DNA of 64,000 nucleotides, taken from Streptomyces eurythermus. GTDB taxonomy: Bacteria; Actinomycetota; Actinomycetes; Streptomycetales; Streptomycetaceae. The DNA lies in NCBI RefSeq assembly GCF_014649115.1, contig NZ_BMSK01000012.1, positions 124,001 to 188,000 of the forward strand, given 5' to 3'. The notes beneath the pieces are model-generated. The model saw only the letters and a list, made by a program, of their open reading frames with translations, was not told the DNA's origin and made no database searches. A program made the position numbers and the translations under genes. Positions 33,113-41,359 of this stretch are shown piece after piece (position 1 is the stretch's first letter; each line of letters opens with the position of its first letter).

Positions 33113-33126
33113 TGTCCCGCTCCCCC

Positions 33127-34080
33127 TCAGCCCTCGGCCACGGCGCGCAGCCGGTCCACCACGTCGGCCCGCAGCTCGGCCGGCTCCAGGACCACCACGT
33201 CCGGTCCGAACTCCACCAGCCAGGCGTCCAGGCCGTGCCCGTACGGAATCTCCAACTCGTCCCAGCCGTCGCCCAGTTCCCGGACCTTGACGGCCTTCGC
33301 CCGAAGGGGGTAACCGGCACCGGAACGCAGCCGGATCAGCGCCGAGCGGTCGGCGATCTCGCCGGCCCAGCTCGCGACGGTCTCGCGCACGGTGACGACG
33401 TCCGGCACCGGCGCGGTGAAGCCCGTACCGCGGGAGCGGACCTTCCCGGTGATCCGGGACAGCCGGAAGACGCGTTCGGCGCCCCGGTCGCGGTCGAAGC
33501 CGGCCAGGTACCAGTGGCCGCGCCAGCACTCCAGCGCCCAGGGCTCGACGTGCCGGGGCTCGGGGCGGGCGGCGGTGGCCTTGCGGTACTCGAAGAGGAC
33601 CGGGCGGCGGTCACGGCAGGCCAGCATCAGCGGCTCGAACGCGGCCTCGTGCACCGGGATGCGCGGCTCCAGGGCGCTGTGCGCGCCGTACGGGTCGACG
33701 TCCTCGGGCAGGCCCGCGGCGCGCAGCTTCTGCAAGGCTCCGCTGGCCGCGCCGGCCAGCCGGGCCTGCTGCCAGACCTTGGCGGCGAGACCGAGGGCGG
33801 CGGCCTCCTCGGCGTCCAGGGTGATGGGGGGCAGGCGGTTGCTGTCGCGGCGGGCGAGATAGCCGACCTCGCCGTCCAGGTTCTCGACGGTCTCGATGAC
33901 CAGGCCCAGCTCGCGCAGATCGTCCTTGTCCCGCTCGAACATGCGGTTGAAGGAGTCGTCGGAGCCCGCCTCCAGATAGGCCTCGATGGACTCGCGCAGC
34001 TCGCGCTTGCTGAGCGGCCGGCGTGCGCCGAGCAGACACAGCGCGAGGTTCATCAGCCGCTCGGCCTTGGCAATGGCCAT
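33127..34080 (-). CDS. pafB: WYL-domain transcriptional regulator PafB
   Basis: 317 residues. HTH at about 5-60 (ERLMNLALCLLGARRPLSKRELRESIEAYL, MFERDKDDLRELG), WYL domain (about 150-225: RDRRPVLFEYRKATAARPEPRHVEPWALECWRGHWYLAGFDRDRGAERVFRLSRI), C-terminal extension. It is a paralogue of PafC and its partner in the mitomycin/DNA-damage regulon. In mycobacteria pafBC lie right behind pafA; here two FKBP genes and two hairpins intervene. GAAGGG precedes ATG 34080. Confidence 0.94.
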   Translation of the reverse strand: MAIAKAERLMNLALCLLGARRPLSKRELRESIEAYLEAGSDDSFNRMFERDKDDLRELGLVIETVENLDGEVGYLARRDSNRLPPITLDAEEAAALGLAAKVWQQARLAGAASGALQKLRAAGLPEDVDPYGAHSALEPRIPVHEAAFEPLMLACRDRRPVLFEYRKATAARPEPRHVEPWALECWRGHWYLAGFDRDRGAERVFRLSRITGKVRSRGTGFTAPVPDVVTVRETVASWAGEIADRSALIRLRSGAGYPLRAKAVKVRELGDGWDELEIPYGHGLDAWLVEFGPDVVVLEPAELRADVVDRLRAVAEG

Positions 34081-34154
34081 CGACGCCCTTCGCCTTCCCT
34101 ATGGTGCTTCCGACCGATGACCGTACCGCTCCGCGGGGCGTGGGCAAAAGCCGA

Positions 34155-34182
34155 GGGCCCATGCCCGGCCGGGCATGGGCCC
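34155..34182 (-). terminator. 28-bp perfect palindrome terminator after the FKBP genes
   Basis: GGGCCCATGCCCGG immediately followed by its reverse complement, with no spacer. On the minus strand it is followed by CTCGGCTTTTGCC. It separates the FKBP pair from pafBC. Confidence 0.8.
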
Positions 34183-34301
34183 CAGGTCATCGCGTCCGGT
34201 CCGGCCCGCGCGCCCCGGCGCGGCCCGTTCCGGCCCGCCGGATACGGGCCGGCCCGGACGCCGACGGCGCCGGCCGCAGCGACCGGGACGCCTGGCGTGG
34301 A

Positions 34302-34673
34302 TCAGACGGCGAGCAGGTCCACCACGAAGATGAGGGTCTCGCCGGCCTTGATCGCCGGGGTCGGGCTCTGGTCGCCGTAGGCGAGGTGGGCCGGGATGGT
34401 CAGCTGGCGGCGGCCGCCGACCTTCATGCCCTGCACGCCACGGTCCCAGCCCGCGATGACCCGGCCGGCGCCCAGCGGGAACTTGAACGGAGTACCGCGG
34501 TTCCAGCTGGCGTCGAACTCCTCACCGGTGCTGAAGGCGACGCCCACGTAGTGGACGGTGACCGTCTGGCCCGCCTGCGCGACCGGCCCGTCGCCCTCCC
34601 AGATGTCCTTGATCTCAAGGTCGGCCGGCGGCGCGCCCTCGGGGAAGTCGATCTCGGGCTTCTCGATGCTCAC
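34302..34673 (-). CDS. cytoplasmic FKBP-type peptidyl-prolyl isomerase
   Basis: 123 residues, one FKBP domain and nothing else. Active-site residues: VTVHYVGVAFSTGEEFDASWNRGTPFKFPLGAGRVIAGWDRGVQGMKVGGRRQLTIPAHLAYGD and LIFVVDLL in the family positions (Tyr, Asp, Phe, Trp, Tyr). There is no signal peptide, so it folds cytoplasmic proteins. GTG 34673 follows AGGAG. It lies 83 bp behind the secreted FKBP gene and is probably its operon partner. In actinomycetes small FKBPs are the targets of FK506 and rapamycin. Confidence 0.93.
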   Translation of the reverse strand: MSIEKPEIDFPEGAPPADLEIKDIWEGDGPVAQAGQTVTVHYVGVAFSTGEEFDASWNRGTPFKFPLGAGRVIAGWDRGVQGMKVGGRRQLTIPAHLAYGDQSPTPAIKAGETLIFVVDLLAV

Positions 34674-34756
34674 GTCAAAAACTCCTGCTTGTGTACGGCA
34701 TGAATCCCGGACAGTCTTTCATCCCCGCCGATCGCCCGCCCGCCACGGTCCCCGCC

Positions 34757-35761
34757 CTACATCGCCGCGAGGATGTCCACCGTGAACACGAGGGTGGAGC
34801 CCTTCTTGATGGCCCCGCCGCCCGGCGGGTTGTCACCGTAGGCCAGCTCCGGCGGAACGACGATCAGGACCCTGCTGCCCACCTTCTTGCCGGTCAGTCC
34901 CTGGGCCAGGCCCTTGACCACCTCCCGCATCTGCTTCAGCGAGAACTGGCTGAGCCGCCCCGAGCCGTACGTCCGCTCGAACGTCTTGCCGCCGTCCCAG
35001 ACCAGGCCCTGAAACTGGCACAGCACCGTCTGGTCGGCCTTCAGCGCGGGACCGTCGCCCTCCAGGACGTACTCCGAGACGAGCTTCTTCGGCGGGTCGG
35101 TCTTCGGCACGGTGACCTTCGGCGCCTTGCCGTCGGTGCCGGTACCCACCTCGGGCAGGGCGGCGTCGGTCTGCGGGACCGGGGTGCCCTTGGCCGAGCT
35201 GCCGGAGTTGAAGGACTCGAGCAGATCGATGACGAAGACCAGGGTGTCGGTGCCCTTGATGCCCGCCTGCGGGTTGCCGCTCGCGCCGTAGCCCCAGGCG
35301 GGCGGGACGGCGATCTCGACCCGGCTGCCGGTCTTCTTGCCCTGGAGGGCATACCGCCAGCCGTCGATGATGCTGCCCTGGGCGAGCTGCATGACCAGCG
35401 GACGCTTGCGGTCGTAGGAGTTGTCGAAGACCTTGCCGGTCTCCCAGATCTGGCCGAGGTAGTCGGCCCGGATGAACTCGTTCTCCGCGACCGTCCGCCC
35501 GCCGCCCGCGATCACCGTCCGGACCGCGAGGTTCTTCGACGGGGTGCCCGGTCCCTTCGCGACCGTCGGCTTCTCGCCGAACTTCCGGCCCTCCGTGATC
35601 GCCGGCAGCGGCCCGTCCACGATCTTGGGCGGGGGCGTGGCGGACGCCGACGGCGACGGCGAGGCCTCGGGGCTGTTGGGGTCGAGGGAGTCGGAATCGC
35701 ATCCGGCGAGGGTGACCAGTCCTGCGGGTACGGCGGCGAGGAGAAGCGAGCGTCGGCGCAC
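34757..35761 (-). CDS. lipoprotein with two FKBP-type isomerase domains
   Basis: 334 residues. Lipoprotein signal with lipobox LAGC (Cys21), then a Ser/Pro linker. FKBP domain 1 (about 90-185) has ADYLGQIWETGKVFDNSYDR, QGSIIDGWRYALQGKKTGSRVEIAVPPAWGYG. Domain 2 (about 230-334) is divergent: VLCQFQGLVWDGGKTFERTYGSG, VVKGLAQGLTGKKVGSRVLIVVPPELAYGD; its central Trp is replaced (VVKGLA). Domain 2 may be a chaperone rather than an efficient isomerase. Acts outside the membrane on secreted proteins. Confidence 0.92.
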   Translation of the reverse strand: MRRRSLLLAAVPAGLVTLAGCDSDSLDPNSPEASPSPSASATPPPKIVDGPLPAITEGRKFGEKPTVAKGPGTPSKNLAVRTVIAGGGRTVAENEFIRADYLGQIWETGKVFDNSYDRKRPLVMQLAQGSIIDGWRYALQGKKTGSRVEIAVPPAWGYGASGNPQAGIKGTDTLVFVIDLLESFNSGSSAKGTPVPQTDAALPEVGTGTDGKAPKVTVPKTDPPKKLVSEYVLEGDGPALKADQTVLCQFQGLVWDGGKTFERTYGSGRLSQFSLKQMREVVKGLAQGLTGKKVGSRVLIVVPPELAYGDNPPGGGAIKKGSTLVFTVDILAAM

Positions 35762-35821
35762 GGAAGAGCCTCGTAATCGATCGGTCCGGCGGATGGCGTG
35801 CGCGCAACTCTACGACCCGGG

Positions 35822-35854
35822 ACGGGCGCCGTACGGAAACCGTACGGCGCCCGT
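35822..35854 (-). terminator. 15-bp stem, 3-nt loop hairpin after pafA
   Basis: ACGGGCGCCGTACGG, AAA, then the exact reverse complement. It lies 50 bp after the pafA stop. No T-run follows on the minus strand, but the stem is very stable (I-shaped terminator). Confidence 0.65.
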
Positions 35855-35903
35855 GTGGCGCTCCCGCATGTCGCGGCCGGGCGGGCGGTCCGCCCGGTCG
35901 CCG

Positions 35904-37265
35904 CTACATACCCGCGATCAGTTTCTCCACCCGGTCGTCCACCGCGCGGAACGGGTCCTTGCACAGAACGGTGCGCTGCGCCTGGTCGTTGAGCTTCAGG
36001 TGCACCCAGTCGACCGTGAAATCCCGGCGCTGCTCCTGCGCCCGCCGGATGAAATCGCCGCGCAGCCGGGCCCGAGTGGTCTGCGGGGGAACCGACTTGC
36101 CCTCGAAGATCTTCAAGTCGTTGCAGATCCGGGCGGCTTGGCCCTTCTTCTCCAGCAGGTAGTACAGGCCGCGACGACGGTGGATGTCGTGGTAGGCGAG
36201 GTCTATCTGGGCGACTCGCGGATGCGACATCGTCATGTTGTGCTTGGCCCGGTACCGCTCGATGAGCTTGTACTTCATGACCCAGTCGATCTCGGTCTCG
36301 ACGCGGTCCAGCTCCTCGGTCTCGATGGCCTCCAGCGTGCGGCCCCACAGCTCCAGGACCTGCGCGACGGTGCCGGTGCGGATGCCCCGGCGGTCACAGA
36401 AGTCCAGCGCCTTGTCGAAGTACTCGCGCTGCACCTCCAGCGCGGAGGCCTCCCGGCCGCTGGCCAGGCGCACCTTGCGCCGGCCGGTGATGTCATGGCT
36501 GACCTCGCGGATCGCCCGGATCGGGTTCTCCAGGGTGAGGTCGCGCATCACCGTGCCCGCCTCGATCATGCGCAGCACCAGGTCGGTGGCGCCGACCTTC
36601 AGCAGCATCGTCGTCTCGGACATGTTCGAGTCGCCGACGATGACGTGCAGCCGGCGGTAGCGCTCGGCGTCCGCGTGCGGTTCGTCACGGGTGTTGATGA
36701 TGGGCCGGGAGCGGGTCGTCGCCGAGGAGACGCCCTCCCAGATGTGCTCCGCGCGCTGGCTGACGCAGTAGACGGCACCGCGCGGGGTCTGCAGTACCTT
36801 GCCGGCGCCGCACAGCAGCTGCCGGGTGACGAGGAAGGGGATGAGAATGTCCGCGAGCCGGGAGAACTCCCCGTGCCGGGCCACCAGGTAGTTCTCGTGG
36901 CAGCCGTAGGAGTTGCCCGCCGAGTCGGTGTTGTTCTTGAAGAGGTAGACGTCGCCCGCGATTCCCTCCTCGTGCAGGCGTCGTTCCGCGTCCACCAGGA
37001 GTCCTTCGAGAATGCGCTCGCCGGCCTTGTCGTGGGTGACCAGTTCGGTCACGTTGTCACATTCGGGGGTCGCGTATTCCGGATGTGAGCCCACGTCGAG
37101 ATAGAGCCGGGCGCCGTTTCGCAGAAAGACATTGCTGCTGCGGCCCCATGACACGACACGGCGGAAGAGGTACCGCGCCACCTCGTCAGGAGACAGGCGC
37201 CGCTGTCCCCTGAACGTGCACGTGACGCCGTACTCGTTCTCCAGCCCGAAAATGCGGCGGTCCAT
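35904..37265 (-). CDS. pafA: Pup-protein ligase PafA
   Basis: 453 residues. N-terminal RRIFGLENEYGVT with Glu9, and YLDVGSHPEYATPE with the catalytic Asp57; NNTDSAGNSYGCHENYL, SRPIINTRDEPHADAERYRRLHVIVGDSN follow. These residues bind ATP/Mg in the carboxylate-amine ligase fold. PafA phosphorylates the C-terminal Glu of Pup and links it to substrate lysines. It is paralogous to Dop in this window but lacks Dop's extra loop. It begins 9 bp after the MFS transporter stop. The AT-rich patch at 37312-37340 could hold a private promoter. Confidence 0.97.
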   Translation of the reverse strand: MDRRIFGLENEYGVTCTFRGQRRLSPDEVARYLFRRVVSWGRSSNVFLRNGARLYLDVGSHPEYATPECDNVTELVTHDKAGERILEGLLVDAERRLHEEGIAGDVYLFKNNTDSAGNSYGCHENYLVARHGEFSRLADILIPFLVTRQLLCGAGKVLQTPRGAVYCVSQRAEHIWEGVSSATTRSRPIINTRDEPHADAERYRRLHVIVGDSNMSETTMLLKVGATDLVLRMIEAGTVMRDLTLENPIRAIREVSHDITGRRKVRLASGREASALEVQREYFDKALDFCDRRGIRTGTVAQVLELWGRTLEAIETEELDRVETEIDWVMKYKLIERYRAKHNMTMSHPRVAQIDLAYHDIHRRRGLYYLLEKKGQAARICNDLKIFEGKSVPPQTTRARLRGDFIRRAQEQRRDFTVDWVHLKLNDQAQRTVLCKDPFRAVDDRVEKLIAGM

Positions 37266-37274
37266 GAGGGAACA

Positions 37275-38534
37275 TTACGCCCGATCCCCCGAGCTGAAAC
37301 GGGGTTCGAGGGCACGATTTGGATCATTTTCCGATGAAGCCGCGACGACACCGCCCCGCACGGGAGCCGCCAGGACCCCTCCGGTGGCGAGCAGGACCAG
37401 CAACGACACCGCCCCGGCCACGCTCGGCAGGCCGAAGCCCCACACGGTGCCGCCGGCCTCCACCACCGGCCCCGCCAGGCCCGTTCCCACCGACGCGCCC
37501 ACGGTGAACGTCGTCACGAGCCAGGAGAACGCCTCGGTGACCGTGCCCCTCGGCGCGTGCCGGTCCACGATGATGAACGCGCAGGCTATGCAGGGCGCCA
37601 GGAAGACACCGGAGACCACGCTGAGCAGCACCATCCAGACCGTGCCCGGCGTCAGCGCGAGCGGCAGGTAACACACCGCCAGCAGGGCCACCAGGACCCT
37701 CAGCCGCCGCTCGGGCGAGCCCGCCCACTGCCGGGCGCCGTAGACGGAACCGCCGGCCAGCGCGCCCAGGCCCAGCCCGGCCATCAGCCAGCCGTAGACC
37801 GCGTCGCCGCCGTGGCCGTCGGCGTACGACACCGCCGCGACCGTGATGGAGCCCAGCGCGATGCCGATGAACAGGAACGCGGCGAGCAGCGCCAGCAGAC
37901 CGGGCGAGCGCAGCGCGCCCAGCCAGTGCGCCTCGCGCGGGGCCGAACGCCAGGCCCGCGAGGGCGGCGAGACGACCACGGACAGGGCACCGAGCACACC
38001 CAGCAGGTTCAGCACGAGCAGGGCCGCCCGCTCGTCCCACACCGAGACGCACACGGTCACCAGCAGCGGGCCGACGGTGAACATGACCTCCTGCGCGATC
38101 GCGTCCATGGCGTACGCCGTGTGCACCTGCTCCTCGCGGCGCAGCACGGACGGCCACAGGGCGCGCAGGCCGCCCTCCAGCGGCGGGGCGAACAGACCGG
38201 ACACCGCGACGGCCGCGTAGGCCGCCGGCAGCGGATCGGTGCCGCAGAAGGCGAAGACCGTCATGGCCAGGGCCGCCAGGACGGCCGCGGGCAACTGGAC
38301 GCGCGGCTGGCCGTAGAGGTCCACGAGCCGGCCCAGCACCGGCTGGCCGACGGCGTTCGCCACCCCGTACACGGCCGCGAGGGCGCCGGCCAGGCTGTAG
38401 GTGCCGCCGTCGGCGCGGACGAAGAGGACCAGCGCGATGGCCGCGGTCGCGTTCGGCAGCCGCCCCACCAACGTCCCGGCGAGCAGCCGGAGCGCGTGTC
38501 TCGCCCGGAGGATCTCCAGGTACCCCGTGGCCAT
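37275..38534 (-). CDS. MFS transporter
   Basis: 419 residues with about 12 membrane helices. ARHALRLLAGTLVGRLPNATAAIALVLFV starts the first helix; the A-motif-like loop between helices 2 and 3 reads GQPVLGRLVDLYGQPRV. It resembles drug or sugar efflux MFS proteins; the substrate is not readable. ATG 38534 follows GGAGG, better than the upstream in-frame TTG. It is divergent from a LacI-type repressor that probably controls it, and is followed 9 bp later by pafA. Confidence 0.87.
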   Translation of the reverse strand: MATGYLEILRARHALRLLAGTLVGRLPNATAAIALVLFVRADGGTYSLAGALAAVYGVANAVGQPVLGRLVDLYGQPRVQLPAAVLAALAMTVFAFCGTDPLPAAYAAVAVSGLFAPPLEGGLRALWPSVLRREEQVHTAYAMDAIAQEVMFTVGPLLVTVCVSVWDERAALLVLNLLGVLGALSVVVSPPSRAWRSAPREAHWLGALRSPGLLALLAAFLFIGIALGSITVAAVSYADGHGGDAVYGWLMAGLGLGALAGGSVYGARQWAGSPERRLRVLVALLAVCYLPLALTPGTVWMVLLSVVSGVFLAPCIACAFIIVDRHAPRGTVTEAFSWLVTTFTVGASVGTGLAGPVVEAGGTVWGFGLPSVAGAVSLLVLLATGGVLAAPVRGGVVAASSENDPNRALEPRFSSGDRA

Positions 38535-38550
38535 GCCCGCCTCCAAGTGT

Positions 38551-38595
38551 TACGTATAACTTCCCTCATCATACGTACCATGTGCGCTGTTCACA
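38551..38595. promoter_or_regulatory. candidate operators between the MFS and LacI genes
   Basis: TACGTA occurs at 38551-38556 and 38572-38577, exactly 21 bp (two helical turns) apart, in AT-rich DNA. TGTG-N7-CACA lies at 38581-38595. The 87-bp gap must hold both promoters; these are the likely LacI-family sites. Confidence 0.4.
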
Positions 38596-38621
38596 CGTCC
38601 ACACGAAGGAGCACGTCCACC

Positions 38622-39638
38622 GTGGCACGCAGCAGCACGCGCCCGACCAGCCGGGACGTCGCCCACGCGGCCGGGGTCTCCCAGGCGGCCGTCTCCCTCG
38701 TGCTGGGCGACAAATGGCGCGGCCGGGTCTCCGAACCCACCGCCGAACGCGTCCGCCAGGCCGCCCGCGACCTGGGCTACCGGCCCAACCTCGCCGCCCG
38801 CAACCTCCGCCTCGGCCGCACCCGCACGGTCCTGCTCGTCGTCCCCGCCCTGACCACCGAATTCTTCGCCGGCGTCTACACCGGCGCCGCCCGGGTCGCC
38901 GCCGAGCACGGCTTCGGCGTGGTCCTCTACCCCTCCCCCGAAGGCATCGGCCCCGCCCGCGACCCCTTCGCCTCCGCACAGGCCGCCCTGGACGGCGTCA
39001 TCGCCTCCTCCATGGCCGCCGACGCCCTCACCGACATCCGCGGCGACCAGCTCCCGCTCGTCATGCTGGACAGCGACCCCGCCGGCAGCCTCGGCGCCGC
39101 CACCGTCAACCTCGACATCGCCGACGGCGTCCGCCAGGTCGCCGAACACCTCCTCGGCCTCGGCCACCGCCGGGTGCTCCACCTCGCCGCCGACGTCCCC
39201 TCCTGGACCTTCGAGATCCGCGCGCGGGAACTGGCCGCCCGCATGGCCGCCGTCCCCGGCACCGAGGTCCGCACCGCCCGCGCCCCGATCTCCATCGACG
39301 GCGCGCTCACCGCCACCGAGGCCGCCCTCGGCGCACCCGGCCCCCGGCCCACCGCCATCGTCTGCGACGACGACAAACTCGCCGCCGGCGCCTACAAGGC
39401 CCTGCGCCGCCTCGGCCTGCGCATCCCCGACGACATCTCCGTCACCGGCCTCGACGACCTGGCCCTGGCCACCGCCATCGACCCCGAGCTGACGACGGTA
39501 CGACTGGACGCCGAACTGTTCGGCGAACACGGCATGCGGGCCCTGCTGGCCGTCCTGGAGGGCCACAGGCCCACCAGCGGGGACATCCCCGTCCAGCTCG
39601 TCGTCCGGGGCTCCACGGCCCCGCCGCCCACGCCCTAG
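38622..39638 (+). CDS. LacI-family transcriptional regulator
   Basis: 338 residues. HTH at about 8-55: TSRDVAHAAGVSQAAVSLVLGDKWRGRVSEPTAERVRQAARDLGYRPNLAARNLR, with the hinge helix at its end. A periplasmic-binding-like sensor domain follows (TVLLVVPALTTEFFAGVY ... DDISVTGLDDLALATAIDPELTTVR). AAGGAG precedes GTG 38622 by 11 nt. It is divergent from the MFS transporter, its likely target. The effector is unknown. Confidence 0.91.
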   Translation: MARSSTRPTSRDVAHAAGVSQAAVSLVLGDKWRGRVSEPTAERVRQAARDLGYRPNLAARNLRLGRTRTVLLVVPALTTEFFAGVYTGAARVAAEHGFGVVLYPSPEGIGPARDPFASAQAALDGVIASSMAADALTDIRGDQLPLVMLDSDPAGSLGAATVNLDIADGVRQVAEHLLGLGHRRVLHLAADVPSWTFEIRARELAARMAAVPGTEVRTARAPISIDGALTATEAALGAPGPRPTAIVCDDDKLAAGAYKALRRLGLRIPDDISVTGLDDLALATAIDPELTTVRLDAELFGEHGMRALLAVLEGHRPTSGDIPVQLVVRGSTAPPPTP

Positions 39639-39647
39639 AAACGCGGA

Positions 39648-39675
39648 ACGCCCCGGACCGCGAAGGCCGGGGCGT
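39648..39675. terminator. bidirectional hairpin between lacI-type gene and prcA
   Basis: ACGCCCCGG, 10 nt, CCGGGGCGT lies between the convergent stops at 39638 and 39700. It can end transcription from both sides. Confidence 0.65.
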
Positions 39676-39699
39676 CCCACCGCGTGCGCCGCGGGCGGC

Positions 39700-40452
39700 T
39701 CACTGCTCCTCGGAACCGTCCTCCGCGGAGCTCTCCGCCTCCGTGCTCGCGCCGTCCGCCGCCAGCAGCCGGTCCAGCTGCCGGCCCACGATCCGCTTGA
39801 ACTTCCGCTTCTGCGGGCGGGTACGGTCCAGCACCGCCACCTCCAGCCGCTCGGCGGGGATCTCCCGCTCGCTGCCGTTGGTGTCCCGGGACAGCGCCTG
39901 CACCGCCAGCTTCAGCGCCTCCGCCAGGCTCATGCCGTCACGGTGGCGCTGGTCCAGGAAGCTGCTGATCTGCTCCGCGTTGCCGCCCACCGCGACCGAG
40001 CCGTGCTCGTCCACGATGGAGCCGTCGTGCGGCAGCCGGTAGATCTGGTCGCCCTCCGGGGTCTCCCCGACCTCGGCCACCACCAGCTCCACCTCGTAGG
40101 GCTTCTCGGCCGCCGAGGAAAAGATCGTGCCCAGCGTCTGCGCGTAGACGTTGGCCAGGCCGCGCGCGGTGACATCGTCGCGGTCGTAGGTGTAACCGCG
40201 CAGGTCGGCATAGCGGACGCCGCCGATGCGCAGGTTCTCGTACTCGTTGTACTTCCCGGCCGCGGCGAAGCCGATCCGGTCGTAGATCTCGCTGAACTTG
40301 TGCAGCGCGCGGGACGGGTTCTCGCCGACGAACACGATGCCGTCGGCGTACTGCAGCACGACCAGGCTGCGGCCACGGGCGATGCCCTTGCGGGCGTACT
40401 CCGCCCGGTCGGCCATGGCCTGCTGAGGTGAGACATAGAACGGCGTCGACAC
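39700..40452 (-). CDS. prcA: 20S proteasome alpha subunit PrcA
   Basis: 250 residues of the Ntn-hydrolase fold. The alpha-type N-terminal gate and H0 helix read VSPQQAMADRAEYARKGIARGRS; KFSEIYDRIGFAAAGKYNEYENLR and VAVGGNAEQISSFLDQRHRDGMSLAEALKLAV are typical. There is no catalytic N-terminal Thr. Seven subunits cap each side of the PrcB rings and receive the C-termini of ARC. The tail is acidic. GTG 40452 follows AAGGGACGG. It lies 61 bp after prcB, same operon. Confidence 0.97.
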   Translation of the reverse strand: MSTPFYVSPQQAMADRAEYARKGIARGRSLVVLQYADGIVFVGENPSRALHKFSEIYDRIGFAAAGKYNEYENLRIGGVRYADLRGYTYDRDDVTARGLANVYAQTLGTIFSSAAEKPYEVELVVAEVGETPEGDQIYRLPHDGSIVDEHGSVAVGGNAEQISSFLDQRHRDGMSLAEALKLAVQALSRDTNGSEREIPAERLEVAVLDRTRPQKRKFKRIVGRQLDRLLAADGASTEAESSAEDGSEEQ

Positions 40453-40513
40453 CGGTTATCCGTCCCTTTCTGTCATGGTCACTGGATCACCTTGATAAGA
40501 ACCGGGCCCGCGC

Positions 40514-41359
40514 TCAGAGCAGGGCGGCCTTGGGGCCGTCGGGCTCCTCCAGGCGCTTCTGGAGCACCGCGCGGGACAGCTCCGACGCCTCCTGCTCGGT
40601 GAGCCGGCGGAAGCCGTCCTCGGTGATCACGGTGATGATCGGGTAGATCCGGCGGGCGACATCGGGACCACCGGTCGCCGAGTCGTCGTCAGCCGCGTCG
40701 TACAGGGCCTGCACCACCAGTGTGGTGGCCTGCTCCTCGGTCAGGTCGTCCCGGAACAGCTTCTTCATCGCACCGCGCGCGAAGATCGAGCCCGAGCCCG
40801 TCGCCGCGAAGTTGTGCTCCTCGGAGCGGCCGCCCGTGACGTCGTAGGAGAAGATGCGCCCCTTCTCGCGGTCCAGGTCGTACCCCGCGAACAGGGGGAC
40901 CACGGCCAGGCCCTGCATGGCCATGCCGAGGTTGGAACGGATCATGGTCGACAGCCGGTTCGCCTTGCCCTCCAGCGACAGCTGGGCGCCCTCGACCTTC
41001 TCGAAGTGCTCCAGCTCCAGCTGGAAGAGCTTGACCATCTCCACGGCCAGGCCGGCGGTGCCGGCGATACCGACCGCCGAGTACTCGTCGGCCGGGAACA
41101 CCTTCTCGATGTCCCGCTGGGCGATCACATTGCCCATCGTGGCCCGGCGGTCGCCGGCGAGGACGACCCCGCCGGGGAACGTCACGGCCACGATGGTCGT
41201 TCCGTGCGGCGCCTCGATCACGCCCTGTGTGGGCGGCAGCTGGCGGTTGCCGGGCAGCAGCTCGGGCTGGTGCTCGGCGAGGAAGTCCATGAACGAGGAG
41301 GATCCTGGCGTCAGGAAGGCAGCTGGTAGACGCCCGGTGCTACGAGTGTTGGCTTCCAC
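40514..41359 (-). CDS. prcB: 20S proteasome beta subunit PrcB
   Basis: 281 residues made as a precursor. A 53-residue propeptide ends APHG, and autoprocessing exposes Thr54 (TTIVAVTFPGG) as the nucleophile; the conserved Asp and Lys are in VVLAGDRRATMGN. The mature 228-residue subunit forms the two inner rings. GTG 41359 is supported by GGAAGG 6 nt upstream. That start lies inside the endonuclease-VII-like gene: the two overlap by 49 bp in different frames, so prcB is probably translationally coupled to it. Confidence 0.97.
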   Translation of the reverse strand: MEANTRSTGRLPAAFLTPGSSSFMDFLAEHQPELLPGNRQLPPTQGVIEAPHGTTIVAVTFPGGVVLAGDRRATMGNVIAQRDIEKVFPADEYSAVGIAGTAGLAVEMVKLFQLELEHFEKVEGAQLSLEGKANRLSTMIRSNLGMAMQGLAVVPLFAGYDLDREKGRIFSYDVTGGRSEEHNFAATGSGSIFARGAMKKLFRDDLTEEQATTLVVQALYDAADDDSATGGPDVARRIYPIITVITEDGFRRLTEQEASELSRAVLQKRLEEPDGPKAALL

